Source of the DNA: Gemmatimonadota bacterium
GTDB lineage: Bacteria; Gemmatimonadota; Gemmatimonadetes; Gemmatimonadales; Gemmatimonadaceae
Direction: 5' to 3'
Assembly (NCBI GenBank): GCA_947457715.1
Contig: CANGXK010000024.1
Coordinates: 1 to 15,115, forward strand
DNA length: 15,115 nucleotides
Shown here: positions 6,494 to 13,688 of the stretch, in pieces
Position numbering within the stretch: position 1 is the stretch's first letter
Layout: each line of letters opens with the position of its first letter
Notes under the pieces: generated by a model
What the model was told of the DNA's origin: nothing
The model's input: the letters and a program-made list of their open reading frames with translations, nothing else
Databases searched by the model: none
Position numbers and translations under genes: made by a program

Positions 6494-7543
6494 ATGCTCA
6501 CGAACCGCCTCGCCAGAAACGCTGTCCTCGCTCTCCTAAGCGCCCTCACCGCCTGCGGCGGACAGCAGGAACAGAGCACCGCCGATTCCACTGGCGCCGG
6601 CACCAAAATGCGGGTCGCACTGCTGACTCCCGGGCCAATCTCCGACAAATCGTGGAATGGCATCGCCCACGAAGGGCTCCTCGCCATCCGCGATTCACTC
6701 GGCGCGGAAACATCGCATATCCAGACCAAGACGCCGGCCGAATTCGATGAGAACTTCCGGCAGTATGGCGCGCAGGGTTACGACCTCGTGATCGGCAACG
6801 GATTCGAGTATCAAGAGGCGGCGACCCGCATCGCGCCCAGCTACCCGAAAACGAACTACGTCATCACCTCGGGACGCGTCACCGCGCCCAACGTGGCCGG
6901 TATCGCCTTCGCCTTCGAAGAAGCCTCCTATCAGGCGGGCATGATCGCCGGCGCCATGACCAAGACGAACAAACTTGGCCTGATCGGCGGCACGGAACTG
7001 CCGCCCGTGAAGACCAGCTTCCTCGCCTTCGAGCGCGGCGCCAAGTCGGTCAATCCGAAGGTCACCGTCCTTACGTCCTACATCGGTAACTGGGATGACG
7101 TCAGCGCCGGCAAGGAACAGGCGCTCGCCCAGATCGCACAGGGCGTCGACATCATTCTGCAGAACGCCGATGCCGCGGGGCTGGGCGTCTTTCAGGCCGC
7201 GCGTGAAAAGCAAATTCTCGCCTTCGGGACCAACGCCGACCAAAACAACGTGGCGCCAGACGTCATCATCGGCAGTGTGGTGATCGACCTGCCGAAGGCG
7301 TTCATGATGATTGCGCGCGAGATACAGGCCGGAACGTTCACGGGTCGCGTCATCACTCTGGGCGTGAAGGATGACGTGGTGCGCATGGTCATCAACCCAA
7401 CCATGCGCGAACGCGTGCCAACGGCCGTGATCACCGCCAGCGACTCCGTGGGCGCGCTACTCAAGGCGGGCACCTTCATGGGGCTGACCGATTTGTTGAG
7501 CGGCACGGACAACGCGAAGGCGCTTCCACCGGCGGCAAAGTAA
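6494..7543 (+). CDS. BMP/PnrA-family substrate-binding lipoprotein of a nucleoside-type ABC transporter
   Basis: The protein has 349 residues. Its signal peptide ends in a lipobox LTAC with lipidated C21, then a short Ser/Thr/Gln-rich tether. The mature part opens with MRVALLTPGPISDKSWN (about 39-55), the usual BMP start. It also holds SYIGNWDDVSAGKEQA (about 195-210), ILQNADAAGLGVF and FGTNADQN (about 244-251), the ligand-pocket segments of the PnrA/BmpA/Med family. Characterised relatives (Treponema PnrA, Bacillus and Streptococcus BMP proteins) bind purine or other nucleosides, so nucleoside capture at the outer face of the membrane is the likely job. It is the first gene of a five-gene operon and is only 3 bp from the NIF3 gene. 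The exact ligand cannot be read from the sequence. Confidence 0.93.
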   Translation: MLTNRLARNAVLALLSALTACGGQQEQSTADSTGAGTKMRVALLTPGPISDKSWNGIAHEGLLAIRDSLGAETSHIQTKTPAEFDENFRQYGAQGYDLVIGNGFEYQEAATRIAPSYPKTNYVITSGRVTAPNVAGIAFAFEEASYQAGMIAGAMTKTNKLGLIGGTELPPVKTSFLAFERGAKSVNPKVTVLTSYIGNWDDVSAGKEQALAQIAQGVDIILQNADAAGLGVFQAAREKQILAFGTNADQNNVAPDVIIGSVVIDLPKAFMMIAREIQAGTFTGRVITLGVKDDVVRMVINPTMRERVPTAVITASDSVGALLKAGTFMGLTDLLSGTDNAKALPPAAK

Positions 7544-7546
7544 CGC

Positions 7547-8383
7547 GTGTCGACCCCGGAAACCGATCGCATTCTCGCCTCAGCCAGCGCCAACGGCAGC
7601 ATGCTCCCGACCGTCCCGCTGCGCGACATCGTCGCCGCGCTCGACCTGGAGTTGCGCACCGGCGAGATCCCCGACTATCCCGGAGCGGTGAACGGACTCC
7701 AGGTAGCCAACCCCGGAACGGTACGGCGGGTGGCGGTGGCAGTCGATGCCTCGCGCGCGGCGATCGCCGAGGCCGTGATTTCTGGCGCCGATCTACTGAT
7801 CGTGCACCACGGTCTCTTCTGGAGTGGGGTGCAACCACTGATCGGCATGCAATACGACAAATTCCGCTCGCTCCTGTCCAGCGGACTTGCCGTGTACTCC
7901 TCGCATCTGCCGCTCGATTTGCACGCCGAGCACGGAAATAACGTGCGGCTCGCGCAGGCGCTGGGGCTGACACCGGACGGCGGCTTCGCCCGATTCAAGA
8001 CCGTCGACATCGGCGTGACCGGCGCGGCCAACGAGCCTACCGATGATCTGGTGAGTCGTGTGCAAGCGTTCTCGGCCCGCTACGGCGGGACCATCCGGAC
8101 CACAATCCCCCCACAGGGACGTCGCACCCGTCGGTGGGCGATCTGCACCGGCGGCGGCGCGTCGGCGGAGACGTTGGCAGAGGCGCGTGATCGCGGCATC
8201 GACACGCTGATCGTTGGCGAGGGACCGCATCACACGACAGTAAACGCCATCGAGCATGACCTGTGCGTGGTGTACGCCGGGCACTACGCCACCGAAACAC
8301 TCGGCGTTCAGGCGCTGGGTGCGTTCCTGGAGACGCGCTTCGGGCTGCCGTGGACCTTCCTGCACTTGCCAACGGGTTCGTGA
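7547..8383 (+). CDS. NIF3/DUF34 family dinuclear-metal protein
   Basis: The product is 278 residues from GTG 7547, placed 3 bp after the lipoprotein stop. An alternative ATG at 7601 would remove 18 residues that look non-conserved. The metal-ligand set known from E. coli YbgI is present: H87-H88 in IVHHGLFW, D124 in SSHLPLD, and H246 with E250 in GHYATE. It is the short form, without the CutA-like insertion. NIF3 proteins are ring-forming hexamers of uncertain activity; GTP cyclohydrolase I-like and nucleotide- or metal-related roles have been proposed. The stop codon overlaps the GTG start of the ATPase gene, so translation is coupled to the transporter. That context suggests a role connected with the imported nucleoside, but this is inference. 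Confidence 0.93.
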   Translation: MSTPETDRILASASANGSMLPTVPLRDIVAALDLELRTGEIPDYPGAVNGLQVANPGTVRRVAVAVDASRAAIAEAVISGADLLIVHHGLFWSGVQPLIGMQYDKFRSLLSSGLAVYSSHLPLDLHAEHGNNVRLAQALGLTPDGGFARFKTVDIGVTGAANEPTDDLVSRVQAFSARYGGTIRTTIPPQGRRTRRWAICTGGGASAETLAEARDRGIDTLIVGEGPHHTTVNAIEHDLCVVYAGHYATETLGVQALGAFLETRFGLPWTFLHLPTGS

Positions 8384-9867
8384 CGGCGGTGCCGACGGGG
8401 GCACTGTTGCTCTCGCTCGACGGCATCACCCACAGCTTCGGCCGCGTGCGTGCGCTCGAAGGCGCATCGTTGCATCTTCGCGCTGGCAGTGTGCACGCGC
8501 TCCTGGGCGAGAATGGTGCGGGAAAGACCACACTAATGCGCGTGGTGTTCGGGCTGCTGCGCCCCAACGATGGCGTGATGAAATGGCACGGCGTGCCGAC
8601 CTCGATGCGCTCACCGGCGCATGCGCTGAATCGCGGCATCGGCATGGTGCACCAGCATTTCACGCTGGTGCCGTCGATGACCGTGGCCGAGAACATTGCA
8701 CTCGGTGGACGTGGCCGATTTGATCCACGGCGCGCAGCGGACCGCGTGCGTGAGGTCGCCGGTCTCGCAGGACTGGCACTCGATCCCGACGCGCGCGTGC
8801 AGGATCTTTCCATTGGTGCGCAGCAGCGATGTGAAATCGTGAAGGCGCTCGCGCGCGGCGTCGAGCTGTTGATCCTCGACGAGCCCACCGCCGTGCTCGC
8901 CCCACCCGAAGCGGCCGAGTTATTGCGCTGGATTCGCGGATTCGCCGACGCCGGAAAGGCGGTGGTATTGATCACGCACAAGTTGCGTGACGCGCTGGCC
9001 GTGGCCGATGACATCACCGTGCTGCATCGCGGACGCACCGTACTCACGACGCCGACCCGCGACACCACGCAAGAACAGATCGCCACAGCGATGCTCGGCG
9101 GTGCGGCGCTCACGTCGGACGTACTTTTCGCCAACGTGAGCGGCGCTCGCGCGGTATGGGCACACCGAAGTACGACCGGACCGACGGTACTCGCGCTCGA
9201 TGCAGTCACGGTGCGTGATGCGAACGGCATCGACCGCGTACGAGCGGCCACCATGCAGGTGCGCTCCGGTGAGATCGTCGGTATCGGTGCGGTGGAAGGT
9301 GCTGGTCAGCACGCACTGTTGCGCGTGCTGGCTGGGAGGCTGTCACCGACGTCCGGTACACGCACCATTCCGGAGAACGTCGGGTTCGTACCGGAAGATC
9401 GACACCGCGATGCCCTGATGCTCGACGCGCCGCTTTTCGAGAACACGGCACTGCAGGGTGCCGGGGCACGCCGCGGCGTGTTGGATTGGGGCGCCTTCCG
9501 CGCGCGTACAACGGCACTGCTGCAGCGGTTCGATGTGCGCGCCTCGGGCGCCGACGCACTGGCGCGCTCACTATCAGGGGGCAATCAGCAAAAGCTCGTG
9601 CTGGGGCGAGAGCTCGAGACGGCGCGCAAGGCGCTCGTCGTGGAGAACCCGTCGCGGGGACTCGACTTCGTAGCCACGCAGGCCGTGCACACCGCCTTGC
9701 AGGCCGCTCGCGATGCGGGCATGGCCGTGGTGATCTACAGTAGTGATCTCGACGAAGTCATGCAGCTGTCCGACCGCGTGTATGCGATGCACAACGGGAC
9801 GCTGATCGAGATCGTGAAAGATCGTGATGCGGTGGGCCGCGCGATGTTGAGCGGCGCGGCTCCATGA
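8380..9867 (+). CDS. Nucleoside-type ABC transporter, tandem ATP-binding protein
   Basis: There are 495 residues with two ABC domains, as in YufO/NupO and RbsA-type ATPases. Domain 1 is canonical: Walker A GENGAGKTT (43-51), signature LSIGAQQ (143-149), Walker B LLILDE (163-168) and H-loop H200. Domain 2 has a degenerate P-loop GAVEGAGQ (303-310) without the GK[ST] lysine, a good signature LSGGNQQK (398-405), and VENPSRGLD (421-429) in the Walker B/D-loop region. This asymmetry is normal for the BMP-associated class, where only one site is fully catalytic. GTG 8380 overlaps the NIF3 TGA (GTGA) and is chosen over longer upstream readings, which would run through NIF3 coding sequence. GTG 8389 is a possible alternative. 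It works with the two permeases downstream. Confidence 0.95.
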   Translation: MTAVPTGALLLSLDGITHSFGRVRALEGASLHLRAGSVHALLGENGAGKTTLMRVVFGLLRPNDGVMKWHGVPTSMRSPAHALNRGIGMVHQHFTLVPSMTVAENIALGGRGRFDPRRAADRVREVAGLAGLALDPDARVQDLSIGAQQRCEIVKALARGVELLILDEPTAVLAPPEAAELLRWIRGFADAGKAVVLITHKLRDALAVADDITVLHRGRTVLTTPTRDTTQEQIATAMLGGAALTSDVLFANVSGARAVWAHRSTTGPTVLALDAVTVRDANGIDRVRAATMQVRSGEIVGIGAVEGAGQHALLRVLAGRLSPTSGTRTIPENVGFVPEDRHRDALMLDAPLFENTALQGAGARRGVLDWGAFRARTTALLQRFDVRASGADALARSLSGGNQQKLVLGRELETARKALVVENPSRGLDFVATQAVHTALQAARDAGMAVVIYSSDLDEVMQLSDRVYAMHNGTLIEIVKDRDAVGRAMLSGAAP

Positions 9868-10910
9868 GCAGGCGGCGTGTTGTGGCGGCGACCGCCGCCC
9901 GCGTGCTAGTGCTGCTGGCCGTCGCGATCGGCCTGCTGGCTGTGCTGTTGGTGGTGACGGGGCACGAGGTCGTTCCGGCACTCACGGCGATGGTGCGCGG
10001 CGCGTTCGGCTCGTACTACGCGATCACGTCGGCGACGATCGTGCGTATGGTGCCACTGGCACTGGCGGGGCTGGCCGTGTCGGTGGCCTTTCGCGCGGGG
10101 CTCCTGAACATCGGCGCCGAGGGGCAGTTACTGGTCGGTGCCGCGGCAGCAACGGCGATCGGCGGCGCGCTGATCGGCGTGCCCGGATTCGTCGGTATTC
10201 CGGTGATGCTGATCACCGGGGCGCTTGCCGGCGGAGCATGGGCTGCCATCGCAGGAGCCTTACGACTGCGGTTCGGCGTATTGGAAGTGATCAGCACGAT
10301 CATGCTGAACTTCGTCGCGCAATATCTCACCGGCTGGCTGGTACGTGGACCGTTGCAGGAGCCGACGCGGGTGAATCCGCAATCGGCGACCTTGGCGCCC
10401 GAGCTGCAGCTGCCAACGCTGCTCGACGGCACACGATTGCACGCGGGTGTGCTGCTCATGGTCGTGGTGGCGATCGCCGTGTGGTGGTGGCTGCGCAGCA
10501 CGGCGAGTGGTTTCCGTGTGCGCGCCGTGGGCGCAACCGCAACCGCGGCGGCGAGCGCGGGTGGCATCGATGTGCCGCGCACCCTCTTCGGTGCGTTTCT
10601 TGTGAGCGGACTGTTGGCGGGGATGGCCGGGTCGGTGGAGTACACCGGCATTACGTATGCGCTGTACGAGAACTTCTCGCCGGGCTACGGCTACACGGCG
10701 ATCGCTGTTGCACTCCTGGCGCGACTGCACCCGCTGGGTGTCCTAGCCACGGCGTTTTTGTTCGGCGCACTCGAAGCTGGCGCAAACGCGATGCAGCGCG
10801 ATGCCGGGGTGCCAAGTGTGGTGGTGTCGGTGGTGGAGGCGTTGTTGATTCTGCTGGTGCTGGCCGCCGACCGGTGGCGTTCATCGCGCGTGGACGAGGC
10901 GGGGACATGA
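9864..10910 (+). CDS. Nucleoside-type ABC transporter permease 1 (YufP/NupP-like)
   Basis: This is a 348-residue, very hydrophobic protein with about eight to ten membrane segments. It carries the BPD_transp_2 hallmarks FRAGLLNIGAEGQLLVGA (about 76-93) and a later cytoplasmic coupling segment ALRLRFGVLEVISTIMLNF. The N terminus begins with a positive stretch (MSRRRVV) followed by a hydrophobic helix. The ATG at 9864 overlaps the ATPase stop as ATGA, so expression is coupled. It would pair with the second permease as a heterodimer, the standard arrangement in BMP-type transporters. Confidence 0.94.
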   Translation: MSRRRVVAATAARVLVLLAVAIGLLAVLLVVTGHEVVPALTAMVRGAFGSYYAITSATIVRMVPLALAGLAVSVAFRAGLLNIGAEGQLLVGAAAATAIGGALIGVPGFVGIPVMLITGALAGGAWAAIAGALRLRFGVLEVISTIMLNFVAQYLTGWLVRGPLQEPTRVNPQSATLAPELQLPTLLDGTRLHAGVLLMVVVAIAVWWWLRSTASGFRVRAVGATATAAASAGGIDVPRTLFGAFLVSGLLAGMAGSVEYTGITYALYENFSPGYGYTAIAVALLARLHPLGVLATAFLFGALEAGANAMQRDAGVPSVVVSVVEALLILLVLAADRWRSSRVDEAGT

Positions 10911-11833
10911 TGCCGGAGCTGAGCGTAGGCGTTGGCGCACTGGCCGTCGGCGCCGGCCTGTTCGAGGCGACCGTTCGCACCGCGACGCCGCTGGCCTATG
11001 CCGCGTTGGGCGAGAGCGTGAGTGAGCGGGCCGGTGTGATCAACATCGGGCTCGAGGGCTCGATCATCGCCGGCGCGCTCAGTGCGACCATCGCGGCCGG
11101 CGCGATCGGCGTGGGGGGTGGCTTCGCGGCCGGCGCGGTGGCGGGACTCCTGGTGGCCGCCCTGTTTGCGCTCTTTGCCGTGGGACTGCGCGCCGACCAG
11201 ATCATTACCGGCACCGCAATCACGATGCTTGCCCTTGGGATCACCGGCACGGTCTACCGCACCGTGTACGGATCTAGCGGCGTGGCGCTCACGACGCCCA
11301 CGGCGGCCACGCATGCGCTGCCGGTGCTGTCGGCGATCCCCCTGATCGGGAGGGCCTTCTTCGCGCAGCCACTTGTCACCTATGCCCTGTACGTGATGGC
11401 ACCGCTGTTGAGCTGGTGGATGCAACGGACCCATGCCGGGCTAGGGCTGCGAGCCGTCGGCGAATATCCAGAGGCAGCAATCGCCGCGGGCATTTCTCCT
11501 CGACGCACGCAACTGCTCGCGGTGCTTTTCGCGGGGGCCATGGCCGGTCTGGCCGGGGCCACGCTCGTGCTGGCCCAAGCCGGGACCTTCGCGGAGGGAA
11601 TGTCAGCCGGCCGCGGCTTTATCGCTATTGCGATCGTGGTTTTGGGGCGGTGGCGCCCGCTTGGTGTTGCGGCAACCGCGTTGTTGTTCGGTGCGGCGAG
11701 CTCCGCCCAAACGCTCCTCCAGGCGATGGGATGGACCAGCATTCCCTACCAGCTGTTTCTGGCGGTGCCCTATCTGCTGACACTGGTGGTCCTCGCCGCC
11801 ACCGGAACGCGGGGACGGCAGCGCATGGTGTGA
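10907..11833 (+). CDS. Nucleoside-type ABC transporter permease 2 (YufQ/NupQ-like)
   Basis: The product is 308 residues of mostly membrane-embedded sequence. It contains the hallmark ERAGVINIGLEGSIIAGAL near residues 41-59 and the coupling stretch LRADQIITGTAITMLALGITG. ATG 10907 overlaps the first permease stop (ATGA); a second ATG at 10910 follows directly. The frame is open far upstream inside permease 1, but that extension is a shadow of the other gene. It is the shorter partner of the two permeases, as usual for this transporter class, and it closes the operon. Confidence 0.94.
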   Translation: MMPELSVGVGALAVGAGLFEATVRTATPLAYAALGESVSERAGVINIGLEGSIIAGALSATIAAGAIGVGGGFAAGAVAGLLVAALFALFAVGLRADQIITGTAITMLALGITGTVYRTVYGSSGVALTTPTAATHALPVLSAIPLIGRAFFAQPLVTYALYVMAPLLSWWMQRTHAGLGLRAVGEYPEAAIAAGISPRRTQLLAVLFAGAMAGLAGATLVLAQAGTFAEGMSAGRGFIAIAIVVLGRWRPLGVAATALLFGAASSAQTLLQAMGWTSIPYQLFLAVPYLLTLVVLAATGTRGRQRMV

Positions 11834-11845
11834 CGGGTGCCCGTC
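11832..11845 (+). terminator. Candidate hairpin ending the transporter operon
   Basis: GACGGGTGCCCGTC folds into a five-pair stem with a GTGC loop, starting inside the last stop codon. Only two T residues follow immediately, so it is a weak intrinsic terminator at best. Confidence 0.3.
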
Positions 11846-11966
11846 TTATCGAGTACACATTTGAAGAGGACATCACCGTCATGACCAATCGCACCAGCCA
11901 CGTCACCGGCATAAAGATCGGCCGCAGTGAAGGTTCGTCGCCCAGCCGAAGACGGGCCAACGACGC

Positions 11967-12018
11967 TTCGTGCCCATGTGTGGCTGTTTCGGTGTAATCC
12001 GTGGTTCCGTGGTTGCTG
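11967..12018. repeat. 8-nt-periodic mini-repeat between convergent operons
   Basis: CCGTGGTT occurs twice in perfect tandem (11999-12006 and 12007-12014). It is preceded by degenerate units of the same period (GGCTGTTT, CGGTGTAA). On the minus strand this reads as the ACCACGGA-type intergenic repeat that I recall from several bacterial phyla. It fills the space just beyond the 3' ends of the transporter operon and the convergent release-factor-like gene. The remainder of 11834-12027 holds no convincing gene. Confidence 0.55.
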
Positions 12019-12027
12019 TTGCCGCTC

Positions 12028-13191
12028 CTAAAACCGATAGATCGCCGCGACGCCAGTACTTGACGGCATGCGGTCGCGCGGGACCATGACCACATCGCCG
12101 CCCATGCGGAGCACGATCTCAGCAAGCTCCTCGAGAATGTCGTCAACGTGCGGATCGTCCAAGTCGCCGTATGATACATGCGCCGTTGTATGGTCGACCC
12201 GACCGGGTATGGCCTGATCGTCGTCCACCAGCAACGTGCGCACGCGTCCGCCCAGTGCGGCCGCAGCGACATCGGACAATGCGTCTGAGGCAATTCCGCG
12301 CGGAAGCCCGGCGCCGTAGTCGTCCATCAGGCCTTGTAAGTGTGCCGTATACCGCGGCTCGACGATCTCCCACGCCTTCTGCCGCAGCTCTTCGGGCGAG
12401 AACGCGCCCGGATTTCCGGCAATGGCATCGGGCAACAACAGCGCGTTATGGCTCACTTCGCGAAAGAGCGCATGATGCTCCGGCAGTGCGGCGAGAACCA
12501 TCGGGAGACCCGAGTGCTTGGCATGATGCTCGAAAATCGCCCGGTCCACCACCCGGAAAAATCGCTCGGTCTCCTTGTCGATTTCATCTTTGCGTGAACC
12601 CGATCCCGCATGCATCACGATCTGCGCACCGCCATGCCCGAGCTGCCCGACCGAGTGGTACGCCGTATGCGCCTCGGTGACGTGCTCGCCGAGCGCTTCG
12701 GTCAGCGTTCGCGGAACATCGGCATGCAGCACGATCTCGTCGACGGCGTCACGATTGCCATGGAAGAGACGCACATGATCGCGCGTGATCGCGAGCAGCA
12801 GGAACCGGTCGGCCGATTGCCATACCCGCAACAGCGGCTTGATGTGAAATGAGTCTGCGACCATGGCACGCTCAGGCACCGCGCGCTGCAGCCGATACAC
12901 CTTGAAGAAGTCCGCATGCAGAAACACAGCGAGCCCTTCGAGCGAATGCGACCAGAACCGCTCGCTATCGGCCAACGCATGCAACGGCTCGGTGAAGCCC
13001 TCCAGTTCAGCGGCCCCCATCACCTCGATCAGCGACGATTCCGCCTGCCGGAGCAGATTGCGAAAGCGGACCACGTCCTGTTGCGACTCGGGGAAGCGAC
13101 GGCCGGTGGGGAGATAGATCGACACGCACGGGCCAGTGCGCTCCAACAGGAGTTCGGGGAAATGCTCGACCACGGGCGTCGTCATCGTCAC
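12028..13191 (-). CDS. Bacterial archaeo-eukaryotic release-factor-like protein (baeRF family, type 3/7)
   Basis: The protein has 387 residues read from GTG 13191; ATG 13185 is a minor alternative. The opening LLLERTGPCVSIYLPTGRR (15-32), the middle segment LLLAITRDHVRLFHGNRD (131-148), and the closing MGGDVVMVPRDRMPSSTGVAAIYRF match what I know of the baeRF proteins, bacterial relatives of eRF1/aRF1. Where eRF1 carries its catalytic GGQ loop there is GHGGAQ (185-190) followed by a charged helix (200-220). The C-terminal part resembles the eL30/ribonuclease-like fold of eRF1 domain 3. Peptide release is therefore uncertain. The relative Balon is a ribosome hibernation factor. The start overlaps the stop of the HPF-like gene upstream (GTGA), which supports a joint role on idle ribosomes. 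The family call is good; the function is inferred. Confidence 0.82.
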   Translation of the reverse strand: MTMTTPVVEHFPELLLERTGPCVSIYLPTGRRFPESQQDVVRFRNLLRQAESSLIEVMGAAELEGFTEPLHALADSERFWSHSLEGLAVFLHADFFKVYRLQRAVPERAMVADSFHIKPLLRVWQSADRFLLLAITRDHVRLFHGNRDAVDEIVLHADVPRTLTEALGEHVTEAHTAYHSVGQLGHGGAQIVMHAGSGSRKDEIDKETERFFRVVDRAIFEHHAKHSGLPMVLAALPEHHALFREVSHNALLLPDAIAGNPGAFSPEELRQKAWEIVEPRYTAHLQGLMDDYGAGLPRGIASDALSDVAAAALGGRVRTLLVDDDQAIPGRVDHTTAHVSYGDLDDPHVDDILEELAEIVLRMGGDVVMVPRDRMPSSTGVAAIYRF

Positions 13192-13553
13192 AGCGGAAGA
13201 CCTTGGTCGACGGGAGGGCGGTCATATGGATCGACCCCCTTGGGCGGCCGCAGTTTCGCCACACGCTTGTCCAGCACACGCACGAGCTTATCGCGCGCAC
13301 CGTGGAACGCCGCCGAAAGTGTGGCTGCCGCGTGGGTCACGGCCGTCGGATCCTGCCCGGCCACGCGCGCTTCGAGGGTGCATTCCTTGTCGTGCGCGCC
13401 CGACTTCACGGCATTCGCGTCACGGAAATGCACCTCTATGCGGGTGATCTGTTTCGAAAAGCGGGCCAATGTTCGAGTGAGATCGGTCTCGACCTCACGC
13501 ATTGCCTCGTCCCGTCCATCCACATGATTGTCCGTATTCAGCTGAATGAGCAT
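13188..13553 (-). CDS. Short HPF/RaiA-type ribosome hibernation factor
   Basis: The product is 121 residues. It opens with MLIQLNTDNHVDG, the usual first strand of HPF/RaiA proteins. It continues with the helix-strand pattern ITRIEVHFRDANAVKSGAHDKECTLEARVAGQDP (about 36-69) and the basic second helix ARDKLVRVLDKRVAKL (about 86-101). The tail after residue 102 is proline-rich and lacks the dimerising domain of long HPF, so this is the short type. Such proteins bind the 30S decoding centre and block tRNA and mRNA entry during starvation. ATG 13553 is supported by homology; a purine-rich GAGAGGA lies unusually close before it. Its TGA overlaps the GTG start of the baeRF gene, forming a two-gene operon. 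Confidence 0.85.
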   Translation of the reverse strand: MLIQLNTDNHVDGRDEAMREVETDLTRTLARFSKQITRIEVHFRDANAVKSGAHDKECTLEARVAGQDPTAVTHAAATLSAAFHGARDKLVRVLDKRVAKLRPPKGVDPYDRPPVDQGLPL

Positions 13554-13688
13554 GTCCTCTCACTGTCTGGGGGAAACCAAGGACGAGTGCACGCTTTGTG
13601 CCACACCAGCGGGTATGCCGGGCCGGGCGTAGACTCTAGTAGTTGCAGTCCGTGTCATACCCCGCAGTCCCCCCAGAGACTCCGCCAT
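13554..13688. promoter_or_regulatory. Divergent control region between the HPF operon and the dipeptidase gene
   Basis: The two genes are transcribed away from each other, so both promoters should lie in these 135 bp. A TAGACT at 13630-13635 resembles a -10 box on the plus strand but has no matching -35. No strong Shine-Dalgarno sequence precedes the dipeptidase ATG. No clear operator was found. Confidence 0.35.

Noticed and set aside
8263..8379. N-terminal extension of the ABC ATPase
   Set aside because: It overlaps the conserved metal-site end of the NIF3 gene in another frame and is Arg-rich shadow sequence; GTG 8380 gives a normal ATPase start.
9280..9330. Inactivated second ATPase domain as a mutation
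   Set aside because: Loss of the P-loop lysine in domain 2 is usual in BMP- and ribose-type tandem ATPases, so it is not a sign of decay.
11881..11997. Small 38-residue frame starting at ATG 11881
   Set aside because: Its second half is made of the 8-nt repeat region, the ribosome binding site is too distant, and no motif is seen.
13203..13688. N-terminal extension of the dipeptidase
   Set aside because: The upstream in-frame stretch runs antisense through the HPF gene, while the 13689 start gives a proper signal peptide.
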